This document shows, one piece after another, positions 1 to 6,577 of a stretch of 11,761 nucleotides of DNA (within the stretch, counting starts at the first letter, position 1; each line of letters starts with the position of its first letter). Position numbers and translations under genes: made by a program. The DNA lies in NCBI GenBank assembly GCA_025450375.1, contig JANWHO010000092.1, positions 1 to 11,761 on the forward strand, written 5' to 3'. This DNA is from Chloroflexota bacterium. GTDB lineage: Bacteria > Chloroflexota > UBA5177 > JANWHV01. The notes beneath the pieces were generated by a model that had not been told where the DNA came from, did no database searches, and saw only the letters and a list, made by a program, of their open reading frames with translations.

Positions 1-97
1 CGCGCGCGAGCGTTCCATCCAGGACGCGATCCGTCATATGTTGGGCGACGCGATCGGCCAATCCGGGTTCGCGGGTCAGGGGCTCGCCGAGACTCAT
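1..97 (-). CDS. GntR-family transcriptional regulator, N-terminal fragment (cut by window edge)
   Basis: Reading the minus strand from an ATG at 97 down to base 2 gives 32 uninterrupted codons. They begin MSLGEPLTREPGLADRVAQH and continue with a helix ending ILDG-like (VLDGTLAR). This is the usual start of the winged-helix DNA-binding domain of GntR regulators, where a short leader is followed by L-x-x-x-V-x-x-x-(I/L)-x-x-x-I-x-x-G-x-L-x-P-G. Only this first helix is visible; the recognition helix and the effector domain (FadR/FCD or UTRA) lie outside, so the subfamily and ligand cannot be read. A weak GGGAA at about 6 nt spacing precedes the ATG. The gene is divergent from the ABC importer, the classic position of a local repressor of the operon it faces. 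GntR assignment is fairly safe; the role as regulator of this cluster is inferred. Confidence 0.72.
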   Translation of the reverse strand, partial: MSLGEPLTREPGLADRVAQHMTDRVLDGTLAR

Positions 98-143
98 TTT
101 TCATTCCCAGAAGGATATTGGTTAGACTGAATACCTGATCATC

Positions 144-172
144 ACCATACGACTTTCGCGGGCGCTCGTCAA
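144..172 (-). promoter_or_regulatory. Predicted sigma-70-type promoter for the GntR gene
   Basis: On the minus strand, TTGACG (172-167) is followed after exactly 17 nt by TATGGT (149-144). These match the -35 and -10 consensus at 5/6 and 4/6 positions. The start of transcription would fall near 137, leaving about 40 nt of leader before the ATG at 97. It is read from sequence only. Confidence 0.5.
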
Positions 173-173
173 G

Positions 174-187
174 CCTCTCAAGAGAGG
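174..187. repeat. Short inverted repeat between the divergent promoters
   Basis: CCTCTC-AA-GAGAGG is a 6-2-6 perfect inverted repeat. It lies directly upstream of the -35 box of the leftward promoter and about 40 nt upstream of the -35 of the rightward one. This is a plausible protein-binding site for either direction, but short repeats of this kind also occur by chance. Confidence 0.3.
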
Positions 188-227
188 AGAGATCCGTCGC
201 GCGCAGCCGGAAGAATTGCATAAGGGG

Positions 228-256
228 TTGACAGACGTTACGGAGGAGACTACCAT
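228..256 (+). promoter_or_regulatory. Predicted sigma-70-type promoter for the ABC importer operon
   Basis: A perfect TTGACA (228-233) is followed by a 17-nt spacer and TACCAT (251-256, 4/6 to TATAAT). Transcription would start near 263, giving a leader of about 87 nt before the importer ATPase. The -10 box abuts the operator-like sequence at 260-276, so a bound repressor would cover the start site. This is the best-looking promoter in the window. Confidence 0.62.
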
Positions 257-259
257 GGC

Positions 260-276
260 ACCAATTGGTATGACCA
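260..276. promoter_or_regulatory. Candidate GntR/FadR-type operator
   Basis: Two overlapping symmetric elements are seen. One is the perfect palindrome ACCAATTGGT (260-269). The other is TGGT-ATG-ACCA (266-276), which has the TGGT-N3-ACCA layout known from FadR-subfamily operators such as that of E. coli FadR. The site lies across the predicted transcription start of the importer operon and opposite a GntR gene. Assignment to that regulator is inference. Confidence 0.48.
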
Positions 277-337
277 CCTGATCGATTAGCTTGTACATCT
301 TGCGCGTGTCGGCGGTGGCGTTTCGCGCCGCGAACCG

Positions 338-343
338 AAAGGA
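338..343 (+). promoter_or_regulatory. Ribosome binding site that decides the ATPase start
   Basis: AAAGGA lies 0 nt from the ATG at 344 but 6 nt from the in-frame ATG at 350. The second is therefore the likelier start, removing only two residues. Confidence 0.55.
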
Positions 344-349
344 ATGGCG

Positions 350-1921
350 ATGGTCTACCCGATCCCGGCGCCCGCGGACAGTCCCGGAGGATCGACGGAA
401 CCCGCCGGGCCGCCGCGCCTCTCCATTGAGGCGGTGAGCAAAGGCTTTCCCGGTGTGCAGGCGCTTGATAATGTGTCACTCATGGTCTGGCCCGGGGAGG
501 TCCATGCCCTGGTGGGCGAGAATGGCGCCGGGAAGTCGACTTTGATGCGCCTGATTGCCGGAGTGGAGGCACCTGACGCGGGAAGCCTCTTTCTTGATGG
601 TGTATCACTCAAAGGGATTGACGAGCATGGAGCCGGCAAGCGCGGGATCGGTATGGTCCATCAGGAACGCAGCCTGGTCGCCGGCCTCAGCGTGGCCGAG
701 AACGTGTTCGCGGCCCGCCAGCCCACCACCCGCCTCGGCGGCATTGACTGGACCCGGATGTATCGGCAGACCCGCGATATTCTGCGGGATTTACAGGTCG
801 ATCTGGATCCGCGGCGCCTGGTCGGCGACCTCTCGCCCGCGCAGCAGCAGATGGTGGAGATCGCCAAGGGGCTCTCGTATGATCTCCGCTTGCTGATCCT
901 CGACGAGCCGACCGCCGCCCTCACCATCCCCGAAACCAAGCACCTGTTCGAGGTGATTCGGCGCCTCACGGCGCGCGGAGTCGCCGTGGTCTATATCTCG
1001 CATCGCCTGGCCGAGGTGTTCCAGATCGCCCAACGGGTGACCGTACTCAAGGATGGCCGGGTGACCGGAGTCAGTGAGGTCGAGTCGGTGACGGAGGCCG
1101 AGCTGATGCGCCTGATGGTGGGCCGCGACCTCTATTTCACCCCGGATAGGCACCGCGTGACGGCGGATGCTCCGATTGTCTTGCGGGTCAACGGCCTGGC
1201 CGCCCCACCCGCCGTGCGTGACGCCTCGCTGGTCGTGCGCGCGGGGGAGATCGTCTGCCTGGCCGGACTGGTAGGGGCCGGACGGACCGAGTTGTGCGAG
1301 GCGATATTCGGGATCCGCCCCTATACAGCCGGGAGCATCTCGGTCGGCAATCGGACGCCGCGGATTAACCATCCCGCCGACGCGCGGCATGCCGGCATCG
1401 GGATGGTCCCCGAGGACCGGAAGGAGGCGGGCCTCTTTCTGGACATGAGTATTGCCGCGAACATCGCGTCCACTAACCTCGACCAGGTGTCCCACACCGG
1501 TATCGTTTCACGGCGGCGCGCTGAGCAGTTGGCCGCGTCCTACGTCCGCGATCTGCACATCGTCGCCGCTGGTGTCGATCAACAGGTGGTCTATCTGAGC
1601 GGGGGAAACCAGCAAAAAGTGCTCCTGGCCAAGTGGTTCGCGCAACGCCCCCGCCTGCTGATCGTGGATGAGCCAACCAAGGGGGTCGATGTCGGCGCCC
1701 GAGCCGACATCTATGAAGTGCTGCGCGGCCTCGCCGCGCGCGGCACCGCGCTGCTGGTCGTGTCGTCCGATCTCCCGGAGGTATTGGCCTTGGCCCAGCG
1801 CATCGTGGTGCTGTGCGAGGGACGGACGGTCGGTGAGCTTGATGCATCCGAGGCGAGCGAGATGGCGGTCTTGAAACTGGCCTCTCCGAGCGCGGCGCAA
1901 CGGGAAGGCAGCGTGGCATGA
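350..1921 (+). CDS. Sugar ABC transporter ATP-binding protein (RbsA/MglA/XylG-like, CUT2 family)
   Basis: Cytoplasmic double ATPase that powers monosaccharide import. Residues are numbered from the upstream ATG at 344 (525 aa); the start at 350 removes two. The first domain has Walker A GENGAGKST (58-66), a signature-like LSPAQQQ (163-169), Walker B with LILDEPT (184-190) and H-loop His220. The second domain has the degenerate Walker A GLVGAGRTE (308-316) typical of this family, which replaces the catalytic Lys, then signature LSGGNQQK (418-425) and VDEPTKGVDVGA (441-452). Length and the tandem layout are normal for CUT2 ATPases. The N-terminus carries a Pro-rich leader of about 20 residues before the first domain. 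It overlaps the permease start by 4 nt (ATGA), so the two are translationally coupled. The sugar specificity cannot be read from the ATPase. Confidence 0.93.
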   Translation: MVYPIPAPADSPGGSTEPAGPPRLSIEAVSKGFPGVQALDNVSLMVWPGEVHALVGENGAGKSTLMRLIAGVEAPDAGSLFLDGVSLKGIDEHGAGKRGIGMVHQERSLVAGLSVAENVFAARQPTTRLGGIDWTRMYRQTRDILRDLQVDLDPRRLVGDLSPAQQQMVEIAKGLSYDLRLLILDEPTAALTIPETKHLFEVIRRLTARGVAVVYISHRLAEVFQIAQRVTVLKDGRVTGVSEVESVTEAELMRLMVGRDLYFTPDRHRVTADAPIVLRVNGLAAPPAVRDASLVVRAGEIVCLAGLVGAGRTELCEAIFGIRPYTAGSISVGNRTPRINHPADARHAGIGMVPEDRKEAGLFLDMSIAANIASTNLDQVSHTGIVSRRRAEQLAASYVRDLHIVAAGVDQQVVYLSGGNQQKVLLAKWFAQRPRLLIVDEPTKGVDVGARADIYEVLRGLAARGTALLVVSSDLPEVLALAQRIVVLCEGRTVGELDASEASEMAVLKLASPSAAQREGSVA

Positions 1922-2970
1922 GCAGTCCGAACGTGGCTCCTCCCGAGGCGCGGGACGCCGTACCAGTACAATCCTCACCGCCCAGTCGCCGCGGCGCCAT
2001 GGCCGGCGGGCGCGGCATGGCGTCCGGGATTGCCATGCGCCTGGTGCGCTCGCGTCCGCTCCTGCTGGTCGTATTGATTCTCCTCCTCTCCGCTTATATG
2101 ACGATCGAGTATCCGCAGTCGTTTCCCACCTTCTCCAATTTCTCCGCCGTACTGCTGAACGCGGCGCAGTACGGGATCTTGGTCGTGGGGACCGCCATCC
2201 TGATGATCGGCGGGGCATTCGACCTTTCGATTGGCAGTACCCTGGCCCTGTGTGGGGTGGTGGCGGGCCAGCTGATTGCCATTGACGGGTTCCCAACCCC
2301 GATCGGCATCGCGCTTGCCCTGGTGGCCGGCTGTATTGCCGGGCTGGTCAATGGCCTCATCGTGACCAAGGTCAGGATAAATCCCCTGATCGCCACCCTT
2401 GCCACGCAAGGGATCTTCCGCGGCATTACCCAGCTGATCTCGGGCACCGGCATCGATCAGATCAGTAACAGCTTCGCGACGGTCGGGCAGACCGTGTGGT
2501 TCGGCTTGCAGACTCCCTTCTGGGTCATGCTGGTGATCGTGGTGGCAGGCTCGTGGGCGGTAGGGCAAACCCGCTTCTTCCGCCAGTACTACTACGTCGG
2601 CGGGAACGAGCGGGCGGCCCGCCTCTCGGGAATGAAGACCGATCGGCTCATTCTCATCGCCTTCGTCCTGATGGGTTTCCTGGCCGGAGTCGCCGGCGTG
2701 CTCAACGCGGCCCGCCTGGATGCCGCCGTCGTCAGCGCCGGGATCGGCGTGGAACTGCAAGTGATCACCGCGGCCGTACTGGGCGGCGCCAGCTTGAAAG
2801 GAGGTGAGGGGACCGTACCTGGCGCGTTCCTTGGGGTTTTGTTTATCGCGTTGGTTCAGAATGCCTTGATCATCCTAAACGTCGATGTCTTCTGGCAAAA
2901 CATTGTGATTGGCAGCGTGCTTCTCCTGGCCGTTTCACTCGACCGCTGGAAGCATGTGAGCCGGAAATAA
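1918..2970 (+). CDS. Sugar ABC transporter permease (RbsC-like, BPD_transp_2 family)
   Basis: Membrane channel subunit of the CUT2 importer, 350 aa. After a polar leader of about 40 residues there are some eight to ten hydrophobic segments. Family marks include GGAFDLSIGS (about 98-107), INPLIATLATQGIFRGI (about 154-170), the cytoplasmic loop GGNERAARLSG (about 228-238) that contacts the ATPase, and the terminal GGEGTVPGAFLGVLFIALVQ. The start overlaps the ATPase stop as ATGA, with GGGAAGG 9 nt upstream. In-frame ATGs at 1999 and 2020 could give a shorter protein without the unusual polar leader, but the overlap favours 1918. A 22-nt gap separates it from the binding-protein gene. Family assignment is secure; substrate is unknown. 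Confidence 0.92.
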   Translation: MSSPNVAPPEARDAVPVQSSPPSRRGAMAGGRGMASGIAMRLVRSRPLLLVVLILLLSAYMTIEYPQSFPTFSNFSAVLLNAAQYGILVVGTAILMIGGAFDLSIGSTLALCGVVAGQLIAIDGFPTPIGIALALVAGCIAGLVNGLIVTKVRINPLIATLATQGIFRGITQLISGTGIDQISNSFATVGQTVWFGLQTPFWVMLVIVVAGSWAVGQTRFFRQYYYVGGNERAARLSGMKTDRLILIAFVLMGFLAGVAGVLNAARLDAAVVSAGIGVELQVITAAVLGGASLKGGEGTVPGAFLGVLFIALVQNALIILNVDVFWQNIVIGSVLLLAVSLDRWKHVSRK

Positions 2971-2992
2971 CCCGCGACACAGGAAGGACACC

Positions 2993-4012
2993 ATGGTGAG
3001 AAAGCTCCGAATTATCTACACCAGTCTCGCGATCACGGCGCTGGCCTATCCGATGGTAGGCGTAGCCACCCGCACCTCCGCGCATCGGGCAAGCAGCGCC
3101 AGCCACGCCACGGCGCGCTCTTCGAGCAACACCTACTACTGGATCTCGCAGGACTCGACCCTGCCGCTGTTCGTCGCGCATGATCAGGTGGCACTCAAGA
3201 TCGTGGCCAAGCAGCTCGGCATTTCGATCCGCATCGCGGGGCCGACCAACATTGACCTACCAGGTTTCATCTCCACCATTAACCAGGTCTGCGCCCTGCA
3301 TCCGGCCGGCGTATCTGTCGTCGGTTGGGATCCGTCCGAGACCGCCGCGGTCAATCAATGTATTGCCGAGGGGGTCCCGACGGTAACTGACGACGCCGAT
3401 TTGCCGGCCTCCAAGCGCCTCACCTTCATCGGCACCAATTGGTATCAGATCGGGGTCACGCAGGCCCAGCAGATGATCCAGGCGCTCGGCGGCAAGGGTG
3501 AGGTCGCGCTGCTCTCGATCATTAACGCCGACAACATGAAGCAGGCAGTGGCTGGTTTCACCGCCACGATTGCCGGGACGGGGATCAAGATTGTGGCCAG
3601 CCAGGACGATGGCGGCGATGCCACGCAGGCGGCTTCCCGGACGGCGGCCCTGCTGGCCGCCCATCCCAACCTGGCCGGGATCGCCGGCTTCGACGCCGAG
3701 AGCGGCACGGGTATCGTGCGCGCCCTGACCGAGGGAGGGAAGCTTGGGAAGGTCAAGGTGACCACCATGGAGCAGACACCGGCTTTCTTCAACAATGTAA
3801 AGACCGGCGTGGTGCAGGCCGTGATCGTCCAGAAGCGCGAGTTGTTCACCTACTACGCCTTCAAGATGCTCTACGACTACAATCACAGCGGCATGGTGAT
3901 CGATGGGCTCGGCAAACAATACACCTCGCCGATCCCACAGAACATCGACACCGGCTTGCTGGTGGTCAACAAGAGCGACATTGACCAGTTCCTGGCTCAC
4001 ATGTCGCATTAG
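2993..4012 (+). CDS. Sugar ABC transporter substrate-binding protein (Peripla_BP_4, RbsB-like)
   Basis: Extracytoplasmic receptor for the importer, 339 aa. A strong AGGAAGGA (2981-2988) lies 4 nt before the ATG. Residues 1-28 look like an export signal: basic VRKLR, then a hydrophobic stretch IIYTSLAITALAYPMVGVA. A Ser/Thr/Ala-rich linker follows to about residue 46. Then come the RbsB-like fold marks: YYWISQD, the LPGFISTINQ and GVSVVGWDP strands, GTNWYQIGVTQAQQM, GFDAESGTGIVRAL, TTMEQTPAFFNNVKTGVVQAVIVQ, and a closing DTGLLVVNKSDIDQF. There is no Cys in or just after the signal, so no lipobox, unlike the lipoprotein receptors common in monoderm bacteria. It is the third gene of the importer operon and ends at the structured gap 4013-4288. 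The ligand is inferred only as a small sugar-like molecule. Confidence 0.88.
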   Translation: MVRKLRIIYTSLAITALAYPMVGVATRTSAHRASSASHATARSSSNTYYWISQDSTLPLFVAHDQVALKIVAKQLGISIRIAGPTNIDLPGFISTINQVCALHPAGVSVVGWDPSETAAVNQCIAEGVPTVTDDADLPASKRLTFIGTNWYQIGVTQAQQMIQALGGKGEVALLSIINADNMKQAVAGFTATIAGTGIKIVASQDDGGDATQAASRTAALLAAHPNLAGIAGFDAESGTGIVRALTEGGKLGKVKVTTMEQTPAFFNNVKTGVVQAVIVQKRELFTYYAFKMLYDYNHSGMVIDGLGKQYTSPIPQNIDTGLLVVNKSDIDQFLAHMSH

Positions 4013-4021
4013 TTTGGCGGT

Positions 4022-4048
4022 GGGGCCTCCGACCGCGGTCGGATGGCA
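4022..4048. repeat. Left arm of a long inverted repeat
   Basis: This 27-nt arm begins GGGGCCTCCGACC and ends GGATGGCA. It is the reverse complement of 4214-4240 with one mismatch. The arm also contains a perfect 16-nt palindrome of its own, TCCGACCGCGGTCGGA (4028-4043). The pair bounds a 219-bp segment just after the binding-protein stop. Possible identities are a REP/BIME-like or MITE-like element, or a transcript-end structure. No T-run follows and no flanking target duplication is evident. Confidence 0.75.
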
Positions 4049-4064
4049 AGGACGAACGACTCGT

Positions 4065-4085
4065 ATGAAATACCGGGTATTTCAT
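4065..4085. promoter_or_regulatory. 21-bp perfect operator-like palindrome
   Basis: Arms ATGAAATACC (4065-4074) and GGTATTTCAT (4076-4085) are perfect reverse complements around a single central G. The AT-rich sequence stands out from its GC-rich surroundings. It lies about 200 nt upstream of the enzyme operon at 4289, where a regulator of that operon could bind. The ATGAAA...TTTCAT spacing recalls IclR/KdgR-type boxes, but no such regulator is visible here. The absence of a T-run argues against a terminator. Confidence 0.5.
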
Positions 4086-4091
4086 TGGCAT

Positions 4092-4102
4092 GGGTGGCAC
4101 CC
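4092..4102. repeat. Small palindrome GGGTG-G-CACCC
   Basis: A perfect 5-1-5 inverted repeat 6 nt after the larger palindrome. It is nested in CATGG (4089-4093) and CCATG (4110-4114). It adds to the folding potential of this gap, but is weak on its own. Confidence 0.3.
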
Positions 4103-4213
4103 GCAGGCGCCATGGAGGACTGCGGTCGGGTGTAGCGGGTCGGCTGCTACCGTAGCCAATGGACCGGTGACTGTCTCGTCGCGGGCCCAACCGGCCGCAG
4201 CCGGCCCGTATCC

Positions 4214-4240
4214 TGCCATCCGACCCCGGTCGGAGGCCCC
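4214..4240. repeat. Right arm of the long inverted repeat
   Basis: Partner of 4022-4048, 26 of 27 nt complementary. Within it TCCGACC-CC-GGTCGGA (4219-4234) forms a 7-bp GC-rich hairpin with a 2-nt loop. Transcribed, the arms could pair across 165 nt or each fold locally. The next 48 nt up to the ATG at 4289 show no further structure and only a weak ribosome binding site. The rest of the 4013-4288 gap holds no gene I can support. Confidence 0.75.
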
Positions 4241-4288
4241 GTAAACTCCGCCCACTCACCCCGCGAAAGGCAGCCAGGTAGAAAAGCC

Positions 4289-4720
4289 ATGATCGAACGC
4301 ATCGACCACGTCGCGATTGCCGTCCACGCAATTGACGCCTCGCTCCCGTACTACCGTGACGAGCTGCGTCTCGTCCTCGTCCACGACGAGGTGCTGCCCG
4401 AGATCGGCGTGCGCCTTGCCTATCTCGACGCGGGGAACACCATGCTGCAATTGGTTGAACCTACCCGAGAGGGACCGGTCGCCACGTTCCTGGCCAAGCA
4501 CGGGGAAGGGCTGCACCATGTTTGCTTCGCGGTGGATGCCATTCCGGACGTGCTTCAGCGGCTGACTGGTGAAACCCAGGCACGCATCTTCATGGGCGGC
4601 CGGAAGCGTCGCTGCGCTTTCCTGTTGCATCGTCCGAACGGGCTCCTCACGGAACTCACCGAGACCCGACCCACCCCGGCGTTCGCCGCCGAGAGCCTGG
4701 CGGAAGGAGTTCGTGAGTGA
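4289..4720 (+). CDS. VOC-superfamily protein, methylmalonyl-CoA epimerase-like
   Basis: A 143-aa protein with the two beta-alpha-beta-beta-beta modules of the glyoxalase/VOC fold. Expected metal ligands are in place by pattern: His7 in IDHVAIAV, Gln54 in MLQLVEP, His76 or His77 in GLHHVCF, and Glu122 in LTELTE. The phrases DHVAIAV, YYRDELRL, the PEIGVRLAYLDAGNTMLQL segment and GEGLHHVCFAVD closely follow bacterial methylmalonyl-CoA epimerases, and the length is typical. The last strand has PNGLL where classical epimerases have SGG, so the substrate may differ. It heads the enzyme operon, far from any methylmalonyl-CoA mutase seen here. A role as epimerase, isomerase or lyase on a pathway intermediate is therefore as likely as propionate metabolism. 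The GTGA overlap couples it to the next gene. Confidence 0.75.
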   Translation: MIERIDHVAIAVHAIDASLPYYRDELRLVLVHDEVLPEIGVRLAYLDAGNTMLQLVEPTREGPVATFLAKHGEGLHHVCFAVDAIPDVLQRLTGETQARIFMGGRKRRCAFLLHRPNGLLTELTETRPTPAFAAESLAEGVRE

Positions 4721-5472
4721 ATCGACTCGTGGATCTGGTGACCGTGGTCACCGGCGCCGGAAGCGGAATTGGCCGGGCGGCGGCCGAGGCGTTCGTGGCC
4801 GAGGGAGCGATGGTTGGCCTCCTGGACCGCGACGCGGACGCCATCGGCGGCCTGGCCCAGGCGCTTGGACCAGCCGCCTTCGTTCTGCCAACCGAGGTCG
4901 GCGACGAGGCGGGCGTGCGGAGTGCCTTCGAGGCGGTGCGGCGGCGGCACGGGCGGCTCGACGTGCTCTATAACTGCGCCGGGATCCAGCTGCATGGACA
5001 GGACAGCCGCGCCCATGAGTTGCCGCTGGAGGTGTGGAACCGGACCCTCACGGTAAATCTCACCGGCATGTTCCTGTGCTGCAAGTACGGGATCGCGCTG
5101 ATGCTCGAGGGCGCCCAGGGCTCCGTGATCAATTGCGCCTCCCCGACCGGCCTGACGGGCTGCGGTGCCGGCTATACCGCGTACTCGTCGTCCAAGGGCG
5201 GCATATTCGCGCTCACGCGGGTGCTGGCGATCGACTACGCGCGCGACGGGATACGGGTCAATAGTATAGTGCCGGGAACGACCCAGACGCCGCTGATCGA
5301 GACATTGTTGGCCGATCCGGAGACCAGGAGCAGCCTGGAGGCGGGGACGCCGCTGGGGCGGCTGGGGACCCCGCAAGACCTGACCGGCATCGCGGTTTTC
5401 CTCGCCTCCGACGAGTCGCGTTTTGCCACGGGCGCCACGTTCGTGGTCGATGGTGGGGTGACGATCCGCTAA
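4717..5472 (+). CDS. SDR-family NAD(P)-dependent oxidoreductase
   Basis: Classical short-chain dehydrogenase, 251 aa. It starts at GTG 4717, overlapping the previous stop by 4 nt, with GGAAGGAG 7 nt upstream. Cofactor motif TGAGSGIG is at 12-19. Asp37 at the end of strand 2 (LLDRD) favours NAD(H). NCAG at 86-89 is the NAG motif. The catalytic tetrad can be placed at Asn114, Ser142, Tyr156 and Lys160 (YSSSK). The substrate loop VPGTTQTPLIE and the terminal GATFVVDGG are typical. Enzymes of this group oxidise sugars, sugar acids or acyl alcohols; L-fucose dehydrogenase and keto-deoxy-rhamnonate dehydrogenase are relatives in form. Here it probably oxidises one hydroxyl of the imported compound or an intermediate. 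Family certain, substrate unknown. Confidence 0.92.
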   Translation: MNRLVDLVTVVTGAGSGIGRAAAEAFVAEGAMVGLLDRDADAIGGLAQALGPAAFVLPTEVGDEAGVRSAFEAVRRRHGRLDVLYNCAGIQLHGQDSRAHELPLEVWNRTLTVNLTGMFLCCKYGIALMLEGAQGSVINCASPTGLTGCGAGYTAYSSSKGGIFALTRVLAIDYARDGIRVNSIVPGTTQTPLIETLLADPETRSSLEAGTPLGRLGTPQDLTGIAVFLASDESRFATGATFVVDGGVTIR

Positions 5473-5551
5473 CCGGTGGGTCGGCAAGGCGCCAGGGGAA
5501 GCATGGCGCGATAGGAAACGAATCGGCCGCGGCCGTTCCGAGGGGAGAGAC

Positions 5552-6577
5552 ATGAGAGCAGTTGTGACCATGGCGCCGCGGCACATGGAAGTAAAGGAGC
5601 AACCACGCCCGACCGCGAGGCCGGGCGAGGCCCTCGTCCGCGTGGAGGCGGTGGGCCTCTGCGGCTCCGACGTGCTCTTTTACCTGGGAAAACATCCCTA
5701 TGCCCGCTATCCGCAGGTGCAAGGACACGAGTTCTCCGGGATCGTCGAGAGCTTTGGCGGTTCCTACGGCGGACCGGTGCAGGTGGGCGACCGGGTCGCG
5801 GTCGAGCCGCTGCAACCCTGCGGTGAGTGTTATCCGTGCCGGCGTGGCCGCGCCAATTGCTGCACGCGGCTGGCCGTGCTGGGCGCTCATGTCCCCGGCG
5901 CGCTGGTCGACCACATCGCGGTGCGTACATCCACGCTCTACCCCGTGGGCGACCTCGATTCCCAGTTGGCGGCCCTGGTCGAGCCGATTTCGATCGGCTT
6001 ACAGGGGGTCAATCGGGGCGCCGTAACGGCGGAGGATATGGTCGTGATATTCGGGGCGGGACCGATCGGCCAGGCCGTCCTCCTTGCTTCGGTCGAACGG
6101 GGGGCGCGGGTTCTCGTGGTCGATCGCCTTGCCTCACGGCTTGAGCTGGCGCGGCGGCTGGGAGCCGAGGCGGTGGTGGACGCGGGGACCGAGGACCCGC
6201 CGGCGGTGATCGCGGAGTGGACCAACGGCGATGGCCCCGGCGTCGTCTTCGAGGCAACGGGCGTGCCGGCGGTCATCCGCACCGCCGTCGATGTCGTGGC
6301 CAGCGCGGGCCGCATTGTCATTCTGGGGTTGTCGGACCAGGAGGTGGCGCTCCCAGTGCTCGAGTTCACCCGGAAGGAACTGACGATTCTCGGCTCGCGG
6401 AACAACGCCGGGATCTTTGCCGACGCGGTGGAGTTGGTGCGGCGCAATCGCGCGCGGGCCGAACTGCTGATTACCCATCGATTCCCCCTGGAACAGACAC
6501 CCCGAGCGATCCAATTCGCGCTTGAGCATCCGACCGAAGCAGAAAAGGTGATGATACTGATGGGAGAAATCGCATGA
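5552..6577 (+). CDS. Zinc-dependent MDR dehydrogenase, L-galactonate/L-gulonate 5-dehydrogenase-like
   Basis: Medium-chain alcohol dehydrogenase, 341 aa, with GGGGAGAG just before ATG 5552. Catalytic zinc ligands are Cys37 (GLCGSD), His59-Glu60 (GHE) and Glu144 (VEP). The structural zinc site is Cys90, Cys93, Cys96 and Cys104. The Rossmann motif is GAGPIG (168-173), with Asp191 pointing to NAD. The pattern GRANCC followed by LGAH, and the C-terminal LGSRNNAG...LITHRFPL, resemble E. coli LgoD (YjjN) and related sugar-acid dehydrogenases rather than threonine or simple alcohol dehydrogenases. The reaction would be oxidation of a secondary hydroxyl of an aldonate or polyol to a keto acid. The 79-nt gap before it is the largest inside the enzyme operon before the P450; it contains no clear promoter. 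It overlaps the next gene as ATGA. Confidence 0.85.
   Translation: MRAVVTMAPRHMEVKEQPRPTARPGEALVRVEAVGLCGSDVLFYLGKHPYARYPQVQGHEFSGIVESFGGSYGGPVQVGDRVAVEPLQPCGECYPCRRGRANCCTRLAVLGAHVPGALVDHIAVRTSTLYPVGDLDSQLAALVEPISIGLQGVNRGAVTAEDMVVIFGAGPIGQAVLLASVERGARVLVVDRLASRLELARRLGAEAVVDAGTEDPPAVIAEWTNGDGPGVVFEATGVPAVIRTAVDVVASAGRIVILGLSDQEVALPVLEFTRKELTILGSRNNAGIFADAVELVRRNRARAELLITHRFPLEQTPRAIQFALEHPTEAEKVMILMGEIA

Noticed and set aside
133..283. ACCTGATC present at 133-140 and 276-283 as a direct repeat operator
   Set aside because: Eight bases in about 150 nt is too short to separate from chance, and it has no symmetric arrangement with the promoters.
4085..4113. TTGGCA as a -35 box for the enzyme operon
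   Set aside because: A 17-nt spacer leads to CGCCAT, a poor -10, and neighbouring spacings are no better. I cannot support a promoter in 4013-4288 from sequence alone.
4214..4255. Rho-independent terminator at the right repeat arm
   Set aside because: The hairpin is strong, but it is followed by GGCCCCGTAAACTCC with no T-run. Kept as a repeat only.
4555..5586. 343-codon open frame on the minus strand
   Set aside because: Antisense to the SDR gene and its neighbours, rich in Arg/Pro/Gly/His with no fold signature, and lacking an RBS. The sense strand shows a full SDR tetrad.
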